From Plantago major (Eukaryota > Streptophyta > Magnoliopsida > Lamiales > Plantaginaceae), in NCBI GenBank assembly GCA_026545765.1, contig CM048844.1:62051035-62115034 (forward strand): a stretch of 64,000 bases of DNA. The letters run 5' to 3'. The first letter of the stretch is position 1. Each line of letters begins with the position of its first letter. Shown here in pieces: positions 1-13,140 of this stretch. Below the pieces are notes generated by a model that was not told where the DNA came from, searched no databases, and saw only the letters and a program-made list of their open reading frames with translations. The position numbers and the translations under genes are program-made.

Positions 1-1985
1 TTACTACTCTTATGAGTGATATGGCTGCACTTGGTGAAAGCAACAGATACTCCCAGCTAGAAAAGATTAAGACTATTGTCAGAAGTCTCAATCACAACTG
101 GAGCACACTAAATTCTTTTATTTCAACCAAGGAATGCCAAATGTTACTCCAGTAGAGCTCTTCTCTCATCTTGCTACTGTAGATTATGAGACAACTCAGA
201 GAGAACAAATAGCTGAGAAGTTGCAAAGTGTTGCTCTAGTCTCTCAAGGTACTTCTGAAAAGAAAGATACCAAAGACGCATCTGAAGAAAATGCTCTTGC
301 AGTAAGACACATGAATAAATTTGTGAGTCAAGAGATTGAGAGAAGAAAAGCTAAAGAAAAGCTGAAAAAGCATCTAACTATCATCAAGACAAGAACATTC
401 AACTAAACAACTCTCAAGACCCCATTCGGAAAGGTGTTAGTAATCTTGAATCAGAGACAGGAAATGATATCTGCTTCTATTGTCAAAAGCCTGGTCACTT
501 CAAGAGAGATTGCCCTGCTTTAAACAAGCTCAAGACAGGTGACAAGAAGGACAGAAGAAATTACAAAAGAAATCAAAGGGCCTTACTGACTGAAGAAAGG
601 AAGAAGATTCAAATCCAACTTGATGCTCTAGATATTGAGACAGATTCTGAAGATGGAGATTCAGATAACTCAAACCTACCATCACCAGAATTGTGTGGAA
701 TCACCCACGACGTAATCGACTTCGGCCTTAAGAAGAATGAAATGTGTGGAGTTGCTGAGATTGCTGGTCCAGACATCTCCAACATTGAAATGTGTCTTAT
801 GGCTGATGAGGTAACTAACATTTCACGATTTCTGTACTATGAGAGTGATGATGGAATTGAAGATCTGGAGTTAATCAGGAGTGAATTGGATCATTTTGAG
901 AAAGAATTTCTGGAAGCACAATACAAAACCAGAATTCTAGAGGAAAGCAAAGAAACTCTTGAAAAAGAGGTTTCTGAGCTAACCAGGGTATCTGAGAACA
1001 AGAGCGCTGAAATAGCCCTTCTGAAAAGTCAGATATCTGAAAATGAAAATTTTCACAAACTAGCCTTGGATGAACTTAATAAGAAAATGATGAAGCTGCT
1101 TTCTGAGAATGAAGAACTCAGAAAGAAAGAGCTATCCTTCCAATCTTATGCAAAGGCTAGTGACACTCTCACTGAGGTTCAATCCTACCTGAGAGATCTC
1201 TCTGAGAAAAGTGGACTTGGACTCGAGGAACAATTGAGTAATTCATCTCCTCTGAAGAAGAGTGATGAAAGGTTGACCTTTGTAAGAAGACAACAGAATG
1301 GTTCTTCAACCACCTATAGCATTGGTCAGAAAGCTAGGGTAGTTGACAAAGGAAAAGGTGTAGCAACCCAACCTTTGAAAGAACAACAAGTTCACAAGAA
1401 ACTTGTGGATGAGGTTTCTGAAAAGAAATACAACCCTCAGACATGTAACCATCCACATTGCTATATTACTAGGAAAGAAAGAATTGCTGGAATAGGCAAA
1501 TTCTCTACTGTACCATTTTAAGAAAATAAAGATGGTGCAGAAACTAGTAAGGCTTCTGAAGAACGTATTCAGAAAGCCAAAGGTGTTCGAAATGGCATTG
1601 GCTATCGTGCTATTCGAAAAGTCCTTTTACAACAATATAAGGAAGGACAAGAACAATGGCGCAAGGCTGATATTGCACGTAGCAATAAACAGAAGTGGAA
1701 GAAATCTCAAACCACTGAAAAACTGAATGCCAAAGCTAGAAGGAACCTGGCCAGAAAGGCTAAGTTTGCTGAAAAGCAACCCCAGAAACCCAGGGTCCAG
1801 AAAGCACCAAAGGGAACACCTAGAAACACCCCAAGAAGGAAGATTGAGATCAAAATTACTGATTCTATTGCTTCTCCTTCTGATCAAGTTAGACAAAAAC
1901 AAACTCCCAAGAAATTCACTAAAACGTGGATTCCTACTGGAAGAATGTTTAGTCTAAGTGGTTCTATCTCTGAGGCAAGAACCTA
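1..1985 (+). pseudogene. gag: gag region of copy A (partial)
   Basis: Gag is the structural protein that forms the virus-like particle and binds the RNA. The start is outside the window. The visible part begins in the central Gag domain of the UBN2/retrotransposon-gag type (residues such as TTLMSDMAALGES are shared with B, D and F). A CCHC zinc knuckle of the form CX2CX4HX4C follows near 465-515. After it comes a long acidic, Leu/Glu/Lys-rich stretch (about 840-1200) that looks like coiled coil, then a basic tail rich in Lys and Arg ending near 1985. A coiled coil in Gag is a known Sirevirus trait, reported to bind dynein light chain-like proteins. The region carries a few breaks. Confidence 0.88.
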
Positions 1986-2003
1986 ACTCCTGTTTCCTGT
2001 TTT

Positions 2004-5000
2004 ATGCAGAACGCCTCTTGGACTAAGGCTCAATGGCTATTTGATAGTGGATACGGAAAGCACATGACAGGAGACAAAGCAAATCTGGTCAACTACAAAG
2101 CTTGCAACACTGGACCAGACATCAGATTTGCTGGAGGAGAATTAAATCCCTCTCTGGGATTTGGCAATGTTAAATTGGGATCTTTAACAATTACTGACGT
2201 ATTACATGTTAAGGGTTTGAAATACAATCTATTTAGCATGAGCCAGTTTGCAGACAAGGGATTTATTATGAAATTCAAAGCAAAGTTTTGCAAACTTATT
2301 GACAATGAGTCAAAGCAGACAGTCTTGGTTGCTCGGCGGAAAGGTAGTCTTTATGTTGCCGATTGGGCATCTGCCACAACTGAAGAATGTCTCATGGTGA
2401 GTCAATCAGGTCACACAGAAGAGCACTGAATGAGTCACTTGAATTTTAAAACTGTGAACAAACTTGCCAAGAAAGAGTTAGTGGTTGGCCTTCCCAAAAC
2501 ATCTTTCAGAAAGGATGGTATCTATTCTGCCTGTCAGATGGGGAAACAATCTAAGATCTCTTTCAAGTCCAAAATCAGACACTCTAGTGTTAGACCACTG
2601 CAACTATTACACATGGATCTTTTTGAATCATCTGGAACTAGTTATGCAGGAAAGAAGTATGGTCTGGTTGTTGTAGAAGACTTCTCAAGATTCACTTGGG
2701 TTGTCTTTCTAAAGCACAAATCTGATGCTAGGGTGGAGATACCAAACTTGCTGAATAAGCTTGAAGTCATGAAAAAATGACAAAGTATCTGCAATCAGGA
2801 CAGACCATGGTACTGAGTTTGTCAACCAGTACATAAAGGAGTTTTGTACCAGCAAAGGTATACAACACCAACTTTCCTCTATAAGAACACCACAACAAAG
2901 AACCCTTAAAGAAGAACCCTTAAAGAAGCAAGCAAGGACAATGGTAGCTGACACTGAAATAAGTGAAGTTTATTGGGTTGAAGCTGTAAACACAGCATGC
3001 TACACTCAGAACAGATGTTTGATAAACAAACACCATGACAAGACCCCTTATGAGCTCTTGGTTGGTAGACCCCCTAATATTAAACATCTGAAAGTGTTTG
3101 GTTGTAGATGTTTTGTTCTTAACAATTGAAAATAGTATCTAAGAACATTTCAACCAAAGGCAGATCAAGGAGTGTTTCTTGGTTATTCTATGAATAGCAA
3201 AGCTTACAGAGTTTACAACAAAAGAACAAAGAAGATTGAAGAATTAGTTCATGTTGTATTCTATGAAGAAACCAAGAAATCACCCCTTGATGATGAACTC
3301 TCAGAAAGGTTGAAGGAACTAATGATAAAGGATTCTGAAGAGGAACTCTCAGAAAGGAAAAACATCATTGTGGAAAGAGAGGATGACTCTGACAAAGAAA
3401 AGCATGAAATGCCTAGTAACAACCATATGATTCTCAGACATGATGAAGAATTTCCTATGAGAATTCCAGAAATGGAAACTGAAGATGTTCATCAGAGAGC
3501 TAACTCTGGAAATGACCTCTCTGACAGGCATACCCCCGAAAGCTCTCACACTGAGAAAGTGTCAGACATTCACCGCCCTTCTGAGGTGCAAAATGTCACA
3601 GATACTGAAGAAGTATCAAGGCATAATCATAGTGATTCACATTCAGATCACATAGATGTTGACCCTACTAGCCCTAAACCCATGATGAGATGGATCAAGG
3701 ATCATCCTGCAAAAGACATGATTGGACCAATCAATCAAGGTGTTAGGACTAGGAGAGCAATAGCTGAAAATGCTAATTCTCTCTTTGGATGTTTTATCTC
3801 AAACATTGAACCAAAAACTATAGAAGAAGCATTAAGAGACCAAGACTGGATCTCAGCAATGCAAGAAGAGTTGGATCAGTTTGAAAGAAACAGAGTCTGG
3901 AAACTAGTTCCATTTGTAGAAGGAATATCTGTGATTGGAACTAAGTGGGTTTTCAAAAACGAGATGAATGAATCTGGTGAAATAACCAGAAACAAAGCAA
4001 GGTTGGTTGCCAAGGGGTTCACCCAGACTGAAGGTTTAGATTTTGATGAGTCATATGCACCGGTTGCCAGATTGGATGCAATAAGACTCTTTTTGTCCTT
4101 TGCAGCTCACAAAGACTTTAAAGTTTATCAGATGGATGTCAAGAGTGCATTCTTGAATGGTGAACTTGCTGAGGAAGTCTATGTTGAACAACCACCTGGT
4201 TTGGAAGTTTCCTCAGAAAGTAGAATGGTCTATAAGCTACAGAAAGCTCTGTATGGACTGGTATGACATTTTGGCTAAATACCTTCTGGAAAGTGGTTTT
4301 AAGAAAGGTGAAGTTGATAAAACTTTATTTACTTTGAACCATGATGGGAAACTACTCTTAGTTCAAGTATATGTTGATGACATCATATTTGGATCTAAGG
4401 ACAAGCAACTTTGTGATGACTTCGCAAATCTCATGAAAAGTAAGTTCGAGATGAGCATGATGGGAGAATTGAACTATTTCCTAGGATTGCAAGTCAAGCA
4501 ACTCAATGATAGAATATTCATTAGTCAGACAAAGTATGCAAGAGACATGCTCACAGAGTTCAATCTTAAGCCTTCTGAAAAGAATGCTAAGATACCTATG
4601 AGCATAGGAACCAAGATGACCTATACTGAATCAGATAAGAGTGTTGATGAACACAAGTATAGGAAATTGATAGGTTCACTACTTTACCTTACTGCAAGCA
4701 GACCTGATATTCAATATGCAGTTGGTGTGTGTGCTAGATTTCAAACAAATCCGATGCAATCACACTACAACATTGCTATGAAAATATTAAGGTATGTGAA
4801 AGGTACAGTAGATGTAGGTTTGTGGTACCCTAAAGAAAGTGGATTGAGTTTGGCTGGTTACTCAGATGTCGATTATCTTTGGATCAATGCTTGATAGGAA
4901 AAGTACCTCAGGAACTTGTCAGTTTCTGGGAACTAGACTTATCTCGTGGTTTAGCAAGAAACAAAACTCAATTGCAACTTCTACCACGGAGGCTGAATAT

Positions 5001-5309
5001 ATTGCTGCTGGTTGTTGTGCAACACAAATTTTGTGGATTCAACAACAACTCAGAGACTATGGACTCAATGAAGAGAAAACTCCCATTTTCTGTGATAACA
5101 CAAGTTCTATTGCAATCACACAGAACCCCAACTTCCATGCCAGAACAAAGCACATTGATGTCAGACACCACTTCATCAGAGACCATGTTGAAAAAGGCAA
5201 TATAGAGATACTCAAGATTGGCACAGAAGACCAACTTGTAGATATCTTCACCAAGCCCCTACAAGAAAGCCGGTTCTTGACCATAAGACATAATCTCGGG
5301 TTGCTGTAG
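2004..5309 (+). pseudogene. pol: pol region of copy A (protease, integrase, RT, RNase H)
   Basis: Pol supplies the enzymes of retrotransposition. In order: an aspartic protease motif FDSG near 2039-2050; an integrase zinc-binding part with CSACQMGKQSK-like residues near 2530; an integrase core starting around HMDLFESS; an Ala/Asp/Glu-rich linker; reverse transcriptase with [17 protein letters not shown] near 4135 and the catalytic YVDD box near 4370; and RNase H with STTEAEYIA near 4980. The order integrase before reverse transcriptase defines Ty1/copia. Several breaks are present. The end matches the stop used in D and F. Confidence 0.92.
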
Positions 5310-6035
5310 TTGCCTAAGGACTGAAAAATGTCCTGATTCTCTAAAGTCTGAGCAAGCAAGGTAGAAAAGAAGTAGGCCTCTGAGAACATGCTCTCAGAAA
5401 GCCAAGTTGTTAAGAAGTGATGCAAAGGTTTCTAAGTAGCAACACTCAGAAAGGCAAAACATTTCTGGAACGGGTATCCAGAAAGGCAAAGGTTGGTACA
5501 CACTCAATGACTAAATAAGACTAGAAGAGTGGGTCAAATACATTCAAACAACTGAAGTTTCTGATTCTTGAATTCAGGAAACTATTTAGTCATAAAGAGA
5601 AAAGACACATAAAGCCCGAAAAACATAAGTTCTGGGAGTCAAACATGTCCAATGTCTTGTATTTTTGCCATTTTCATGATAAATAATATAAAGATAAGGA
5701 CTTGATACTCAGAATGATAAAGTTCAAACGATTGAGTGTTCTTACTCTTTACTAAGTGACATAATGGATGTAACTTGTCAAAAATCCATCAAATCGGCAC
5801 AATACCATTTGTTGATTGATATCATTACAAGATATTCAATATAAGCCCTTGATGTATAAACGTTTGATCTCAACGGCTGAGATTAAAACAAAGCAAGTAA
5901 TGTCTGTTTAGAAATTCAGACGTGGCCCACTAAGCATTTAATGAGAAACGTGTGTGATACCACGCCTATGCAGATACAAAGACACACATTCATACTCAGT
6001 TATATGTATGTTGTATCTATGTACGTTTTGTCTGC
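5310..6035 (+). other. Pol to post-pol spacer of copy A with hairpin cluster
   Basis: No coding is seen. Just after the pol stop lie small inverted repeats, including one with stem TCTGGA/TCCAGA and loop ACGGGTA near 5463-5481 and one with stem TCTGAGA/TCTCAGA near 5380-5400. Further on is a near-palindrome around CTCAACGG near 5870 and an ACGTGG G-box-like core near 5922. The same items occur in D, B and in part F at matching places. They look like the upstream region of the post-pol gene. Confidence 0.6.
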
Positions 6036-6045
6036 TATATATATA
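6036..6045 (+). promoter_or_regulatory. Candidate internal TATA box of the post-pol gene, copy A
   Basis: TATATATATA lies 209 bp upstream of the post-pol ATG. The box and its distance are kept in B (15541-15550), D (56409-56418) and F (41330-41338), although the sequence around it differs between the families. A separate promoter for the post-pol gene is an inference. Confidence 0.55.
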
Positions 6046-6244
6046 GGAATTGGGCAAAAGACAAACACTTTTACCAAATCCGAAATTTCATACTTGCATC
6101 AAAATAGCAAAACCTCTCAAGTTTTCTGCAAAACTTCTTCTGCAACTCAACTTCTTGTGCTTAGTCTTCTGAAAAGATAGACTAATCTCGATTATTCTTG
6201 CAAAACCCATCTGTAAACACTCACTCAAAGACTCTATATAAGAG

Positions 6245-9200
6245 ATGGCACCAAAGAAGATGACCACCAAGAACCCTAAGGCCGCATCATCTGCTCTTGC
6301 TGAAAAGCAAGGAGGAAAAGAACTCAAGGTGTTGAATAAACGCCTTCTAGGAGAGTTTACCCCTTCTGACTGGAATCCAAGTCACAAGATGAATTGGGGA
6401 GCTTCTCTTGTGAAGAAATATGTTTCTGCAGTCATTTCTTCAAAAGCAGATAGAAAACTGATATTGGGAATGTTGAAAAGTTCCCATATCTACAAGTTTC
6501 TGTGTGCTGCACCCAGTGGACTTTCCACACTGGATGTGTTGGAGTTCTACAACAACTCCAAAATCTTCACAAAAGTTGTGAATGATGTAGAAGAGACGTA
6601 CATGCAGACTGAAGTTCAAGGACAAGAAATTGTCCTAGACTGCAAGACTTTCTGCAACTTATTCCGATTGAAAAATCGAGGAACAATCGACGACATCAAC
6701 ATCAGGGATGCCTCCATGATTCAAAGTGTTAAGGAGCTATTTGAGGCAATCCAGATTGAAAATGCAAAGGGTTGCCCAGCAAACTTTGTTCTGAAAGCCA
6801 TCAGAACCAGTCATCTCCAGAAACACTGGAGTACTTTGGCTCTCATTCTGGTCCGTTGCTTTGATGGCAACAAAGGTGGAGTAGACCAGATAAGCATGGA
6901 GAGATGGATGATGATGCATCTTCTGAATAAGAAGCATGAAGGGCAGGAAACCCACTTTAATTGGGGGAAGTACGCCTTCAACAAATTTCTTGGCCACATT
7001 GAGGAATTTGAGCCTAAAATCATCAATGGCCTTGCTGAGACAAAGGCCAATATGCATTTTGGTCTCGGAATCTGCTACATTCTGGAAACAATGGGAATAA
7101 CTCTCAGACAGAGACAAGAAATCCCAGTCACCAACTCCCTTTTCAGACATGCCTTTGAAGAAAAGGAGAAAATTGCTGCTGAGAAAGCTCAGAAAGAGGC
7201 AGAAGTGCTTAAAGCTGCCCAGCAAGGTGAAGAGGTCTCTGAGCAAGCTCCTGCTCAACCTCCAGTTGCCAAGAGAAAGAGGACTCAAAGCAAGAGAGCC
7301 TCTAAGTCCCAAAGTGTACAAAAAGCACAACCTTCTAAAGACTAGATCTCAGAAGATGTTGTTCGGACATAAAGGCAACACCAGAAAGCCTTAAGAATTC
7401 TGAGACAGGCTGCTCCAGAAATCTCCAGAGATGATAGAAATATCATAGATGGGTCAGCTCCCAATCTGGACAGTGACTCTGATGATGATGTAGTACTTAC
7501 ACAAGTATTCAAAAAGTCCAGGATTGAGACCCATGGAGGAGCATCAAGCTCAGCCCCTCAGAAAGAAAGGAGCCCCTCTGTCCAGCATGAAGAAGAAGGC
7601 CTGGATGAGGAAGATAGAGTGATGGAAGATGCTGACATTGCTTCACATTCACAATGCCAGCATTTAATATTGCTGAAGAAAACCCTGTTCTTGAACAGGT
7701 TCCTCAACCTTCTGAGAGAGCTCAACTCTCAGAAAGGGATCATACTGAGATGGAAACTTAGAATGATACTGCAGAGGAGATCAATAATGAGCACAGAGAG
7801 ACTGTGGATTCACCACAAGTCCAAGAGATCAATGATCAGCCTAACTCTATTCAGGTAACAAAGATAGTTTGTATCTAACATGTCAACATAATTGTATGTT
7901 AACTTGTTACTCATAAGCTGTATTTGTTACAGGCCAACTTGGAGACACAATTTCAGGGGGAAGAAATCTTGTCCACTCCCTTGAATTAAGAAGAGGTTAC
8001 TCCAACCTCAGAACATCAAGAAGAGCCTGTTCCACAGGTAGTAAAGTTAACTCTGAACAAGAAATAACTAACTTAAAAGTGCTCTAATCTTATGTTCTGA
8101 TATTCTTAAATGTCTCTTATTAGGCTACAACTGAGCATGTAGTGGAGGTGCAACCAACACCCCAACACCAAGAGTTTCCAGAGGCTGAAAAGCACTCTGA
8201 GGAAGTAGTTACTGAGCCTTCTGTTGAGAAGGTAAGTATCAGTAAACTTTGCTTAAGAAAATTTTGGTAAAATTCACTACTTAATCAATATGTTTGTTCT
8301 ATCTTACAGGCTCAATCAGAAGAACACTTGGACGGAGAGAATGTGATCTTATCTCCTCCAAGAGAAACTAAAACTGTTGAACAAACAGTATCTGAAGAAA
8401 AGGTTCCAGAAACCCCCAAGGTTTCTGAGAAAGATGCCACTGAGCTTCCTCACTTCGAAGTTCAATCAGAAAGAAAGGATTCTGAGGATCAGACTTCTCC
8501 TCACATCAAGGTATCTAAGGCCTCTGTGCCCAAACAAGCAGAAGTCCAAGCAAATGAGCCTAGTGTTTCTACACAGGTATGCTCAGAACAAGTAGTTTGC
8601 ACACAGGTACTTTTGCACACAGATACTAACACAAGTAGTTTGAACAAAACTAACTTGATCCCTTTCTTTCAGGCTCAAAGTCTAGTGCCACTCAACTTAC
8701 TCCAAGCCTTTAAGAAGCACACTCTCAAGAAACATCTAAAGTGCTTCAGACAATGGCAGAAACTCAGAAAGGCCGATCTTTCTGAAATTGCAAGAGTAAT
8801 TGACATCCCAGAGAAAAGGGCCATAGCAATCATTCTGGAAGACCATATCCATGCTATGTTTCCCACAGAATCATATTCTTTTGCCACTCTGATGGATGAT
8901 AACTTCTTAAATGAAGTAGCACAAAGACTCCTAGCAGACTTTCAAGCTGCTGATGCTCAAACCCAAGAGCAGATGGTGACCCATCCTGCCTTGCCCAGCA
9001 AGCTCACAACCTACCCTTCTGAGCAAGAAGAAGTAAATGGGAGGATGATCACACTTCCTAATGTGATCAACCTGGTTTCTGAAGATGAGGAGGAAACTGA
9101 TGAGAATGACTACCAAGAACCTCCTTCTGAGCATCCAAGTTAAGAAGACAAGAAAAAGGATGATGATGATGATGATGATCAGAATGATGATCCCCAACCT

Positions 9201-11279
9201 GGAAACGGTGGGATTCAGAAAGTTAGCAAAGGAAGTGCAGAAAAGGCTACTCCTTCCAATACACAGAAAGCCCCATCATCATCACCACCAAAGTCTCATC
9301 AAAATACCCAACAGGCTGAACAAGACACAATTGAAGAAATCACAGCCACTGAGTTCAGGATTGAACAACTCAGATTTAAGTTGGAAGAGGAGAAGAGAAT
9401 GAACTTAGAGTGTCAAACTCTTATTGAAGAAAAGGAAGCCAAACTTGAAAAGCTCAGAGAAGCTAATGCTAAGGAACTGGCACTCATAGATGAGCAACGG
9501 TTGTTGAAAAATGCCATGGATGACAATGATGATGAAGAGCATTATGCTAAGGCTGCATCAGAAAGACCTTCTACTTCTCAGAAGGCCAGCATACTCAATG
9601 GAAAACAAAAGATTGCCACTCTGCAAACAATCCAAGAAAAGGATTATGAGAGTGATGCTGAAATAAACCCAAACTTGATCTCCCTAGCAGAAGATGAGAG
9701 GCTAATCACTAAGGAAAAGCTAGCCCTTCTGGCTCCTCAAATTTTCTCTGCTCCAGGTGCTTCAAGAAGTGATGAGCACAGGTCAAGAACAGCTATTTTC
9801 TTGGAACTAAGAGACAGACTTGTTGCTCAAGACAACCAAGTCCTATAGTCAGTCCCAGAAGAGATGAAAGATTTGGCTGCTGCATTGCTAAATAGAGCAA
9901 CCAAAGATAGCTCTCTCAGAAAGACTTAGCTCTGATCAGGGAAGAAGACTGCAACAATGCCAACCAAGGACTAGCAGATGCTACTTATGCTACTCAACAA
10001 GCTGAGGCTATTCTAAGGCCTCTTGAAGAGCTCAACAGAAAAGAGCAAGTGTTGGTTAGGCAAAACAGGGACTTGAAAGAAGAAATCCAAGAATTGGTCA
10101 GGGTGCATAACAACCTCCAGAAGAACTTTGAATCACTCTCTGAAGCTTATGCTATCATGAGTCAGTCATTCATGACTAAGGGGGAAGGATAGATGCCTCA
10201 GAAAGGCAGAGGAAGAAAAAGAAAACAATCAAATCTCCCCTCCTCAAGTCAACTAGTCATTAAGGACACCACTGGAGACACCTCACCAAGAAGTTGTTCC
10301 AGATCAACCATGTAAAAGCTGAGAAGTATGGTCACTAGGGGTACCAAGTCCCTTAGGATCTCAGATGGGAACAACCAGAAAGCTTCTGAAGAAGAAAATC
10401 AAGAAGAAGGTGAGGTAAGAGGTCAAGAGAGCTGCAAGCCTCACAACTGGAACATCAATGATGATGATGAGGATGAATCTGATACAGATGAGCATCCAAT
10501 TCACAAAAGAAGAAGGCAAGCAAGCCCCTTACAACCTCCTCTGGCAGCAAGGCCATTAGCAGCCAGAACTCCTTCTGGAAATACCAAGTCAATACAAGGA
10601 ACATCCACCAGCACAGCCCCAAGGCAGGAAGAAAGAGTCACAGGATCTCCTGACAGAAGGCCACCTAACAGAAAGGCTAGAAGGGATATTCAGTTTGGCA
10701 GAGCAAACAAAGAAACTCATCAAGAAAAGCCAACTGATGCCCACATTGAGTATGTGAAGACCAGTAATGAAGAGTCTTCATATAGGTGCATTCTGAACAA
10801 GGAAGGGTATTGGATTCTGGAACTGCAACATCTACTTGTCAATGATATGTTTCCAACTCCCATCTTCAACCAGATCCTAAAATGGAGTGAAGGCAAGCCA
10901 AATTTGCTAAAACATGAGCACCTTCATGCCTGGCTAAACTTTGAGGTTGAAAAGAGAAAACTGGATGGTAGCTACAGCAAGCAGAACAAGCTAGGTGTTC
11001 ATCCCTATGAGTCATTCTACATGACAAAGGATGAATATCTGGATGATATTCACTATCTGGAAGAAATATACAAGTATTTCAACCTATCTGAGCTACAAGT
11101 AGACCATGCCTGGGTCTGGGGAAAATACTACTGGGTCAAACACTTTCTGAAGAAAAACTACAATCTTGGCAAGAGTTACCATGAAATTTGTATCTTATCC
11201 AGAAAGAGTAACTTTCATCGGAAGGATACTTTATGACTATGTCCAAGAATGCAGAAAAGCGGATGATTATGTCAACTGA
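6245..11279 (+). pseudogene. Post-pol gene region of copy A (large protein of unknown role)
   Basis: This is the extra gene after pol, in the place where some Sireviruses carry an 'envelope-like' frame. The ATG at 6245 follows TATAAGAG and is kept in B, D and F. The N-terminal 300 or so residues form a globular domain (FTPSDWNP, SGLSTLDVLEFYNNSKIF) that resembles the putative plant transposon protein domain of retroelement proteins. A Lys/Arg-rich stretch VAKRKRTQSKRASK looks like a nuclear localisation signal. Then come acidic low-complexity exons, a coiled-coil Glu/Lys/Gln-rich part, another basic patch GRGRKRKQ, and a conserved C-terminal domain with YWILELQHLLVN and HAWVWGKYYWVKHF. I see no signal peptide or membrane helix. 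About five breaks are present besides the introns. Confidence 0.75.
7855..8672 (+). other. Intron cluster in the post-pol gene of copy A (one intron missing)
   Basis: Short AT-rich stretches of about 75-90 bp begin with GT and end with CAG or TAG. They alternate with small in-phase exons that begin Ala-Gln, Ala-Asn or Ala-Thr. Four of the five introns seen in D are present here. The fourth is absent, and the flanking exons meet exactly at the splice positions (8459/8460). This looks like intron loss through a spliced RNA intermediate. Confidence 0.72.
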
Positions 11280-11711
11280 TCCAGAAAGGGTGCTGAAGAA
11301 CTTGAGGTTTCTGAACCTAAGTTATTTTTGAAGACTTGAAGACTAGTATCTTAGAATGTTTACTTGGAGCTTGGACTCTCCTGTTGTTCTAATTTACTTA
11401 GTATGTTTTGTTACTTTTGTAATCTTGCTGTTTGTTTCTAAACTTTATCTATTTGTAAAAGTTGCATCTCATTCTCAGAATCTACTCCTATCTGAAGAAC
11501 ATACTCTCAGATACACTCTAATAGATGACAACTTATCAGCAAAGGTCACTTCTTGTGATTTGGTTGATGTTTACTTTCTGCACTTAATTCAACTAAAATT
11601 GAATATCATTTGAAATGATTAAGTGGTGGATTGTTTTCTCTTCCAGGATTACAAATTTCTAATAGGACATTGAAAGATAGTTATGGATGACTGATCAAAA
11701 AGGGGGAAATT
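11280..11711 (+). other. 3' untranslated region and polypurine tract of copy A
   Basis: This stretch is noncoding and follows the post-pol stop. It ends in the polypurine tract AAAAAGGGGGAAAT (about 11697-11711), directly before the TG of the LTR. The tract primes plus-strand DNA synthesis in LTR elements. The same tract stands before the LTRs of C, D, E and F. Confidence 0.85.
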
Positions 11712-13140
11712 TGTTAGGAATATCTGTTAGTATTTTGATCATTCATCACATGTTCTTATCTTAGCCAGAAAGGTGATTAAAGTACTCTTGGTTCACTTGA
11801 ACATTGTAAAAGAGGAAATCACTGAGTATGATTAGTCTAGTAAATCTTGTATTAGGATTATAGGTCTCTGAGTGTAATTTTTATTTCCAAGAAGACCATG
11901 AAGATCAATCCTAGCAATGGAGCTTTTCTGAAGATTACAAGACTGGAGATTGCACAAGATTTATGAAGACACCAAGGTTTAGTCTCACACGGAAAGACTA
12001 TGTCCTTAATCCTTTCTTAAGTTCATTTAGTTACTTTTGAAACATGATTCTGGAACATATGACATCATGAGTATGGAGAATGCAAGCCATCAGAAAGGCT
12101 AATGTATCCGTTGAAGACTACAGGACAAGAAATAGTACATGTGCATTAATTGCATCGACAGAAAAGCCGCTAAAGCACAGTCCTCTCTGAGATATGAGAC
12201 AAGGACTTCTGAGTACTCATTTTAAGATAAGTATAGACTGAATTTGAATTGTGTCTAACGGATAACATCCCAACGACTCTCTAATTTATCTATAAATATC
12301 ACACACTTAGATGCTGAGAAATACGACCGAAGAACGATCTAACTTGAAAACTTACAATCTAGCAAAGTATTCTCTCAAGCACTCTACTACCCTTTCTGAA
12401 AGCTTTCTGTTGCTTGAAGAATCACTAGTAGTTCTAAGTTGTCCTGAACCTTACCAAGAGATTGTTATTCGTGAAAGAGTTGAACTATCAGATAACCTTT
12501 TTGAAGCTCATTCTCCAGAACGGACATCAATTACTTGGGTCAGTAATGAGCAGATTGCCATACACTGAACAAGTGTATTAAGTAGTCTTGTTCTATTAGG
12601 CTCTCTGGAAACATAACTGAAAAGTTATACAAGAAGCCTCTCTGACAAACCTTATAACCAACACCATCAAGGTGTGGAGTAGAGGAAGTACTTGATTTGG
12701 GAAATCAGCGAATAACTCCAATGTTATCTGAGTAGAGGAAGTACTTAGCTCTAGGAGCTGGGGAATAACTCAGAGGAACATTTGGTTGGGAACCAATTGT
12801 TTAAGAATCTTAGAATAGGATTTTTGTAAGGTGAACTCAATTATCTGTTCTAGTGAATTCTAGGTCTCAGAAAGACCGAAGTGGATTAGTTGGAGAATTA
12901 CGCCACCTCCAGATACCACTAACTTGCTGTGTTATTTACCTTTCTGTATTTATCTTTCAGCAAAGCACACACACATACTTATTGTTTCTGCACTTACCTA
13001 TCTTAAAGTTTTCCGCGCTATGAATCTAAGTATCAGAAACCCCCCAGGTTTCTGAGAAACTGTGTTTATCGACAAAAGTTTTAAGAGACTATTCACCCCC
13101 CCCCCTCTAGTCTTTTACTTTGCCGTTATCTAGACCAATA
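11712..13140 (+). repeat. 3' LTR of copy A (family 1, 1429 bp)
   Basis: It starts TGTTAGGAATATCTGTTAG just after the polypurine tract and ends near TAGACCAATA, where family members end CCAACA. A TATA box TATAAATA lies at 12291-12298. Further down are two tandem AGAGGAAGTACTT units with small hairpins, then a poly-C tract near 13097. The length equals that of the 3' LTR of D. Confidence 0.93.

Larger units (their letters stand above)
1..13140 (+). mobile_element. Sirevirus-type Ty1/copia retrotransposon, copy A (family 1), 5' end outside window
   Basis: The order gag, pol, spacer, post-pol gene, polypurine tract and 3' LTR is seen directly, all on the plus strand. By alignment with copy D the window opens about 0.5 kb inside gag, so the 5' LTR and leader lie to the left. 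The right edge is an LTR end followed at once by the inside of a minus-strand copy (B), so A is inferred to have inserted into the post-pol gene of B. Sequence is very close to D throughout. The coding parts carry about a dozen breaks, so this is a fossil, but its sound 3' structure and closeness to D suggest a fairly recent insertion. Family placement rests on pol motifs, the large Gag with coiled coil, and the extra gene after pol, all known for Sireviruses. Confidence 0.93.

Noticed and set aside
6737-7330. Long minus-strand open frames opposite the post-pol gene of A (and 57111-57704 in D)
   Set aside because: They are mirror frames of a well-conserved plus-strand gene, and no promoter or known domain is seen.
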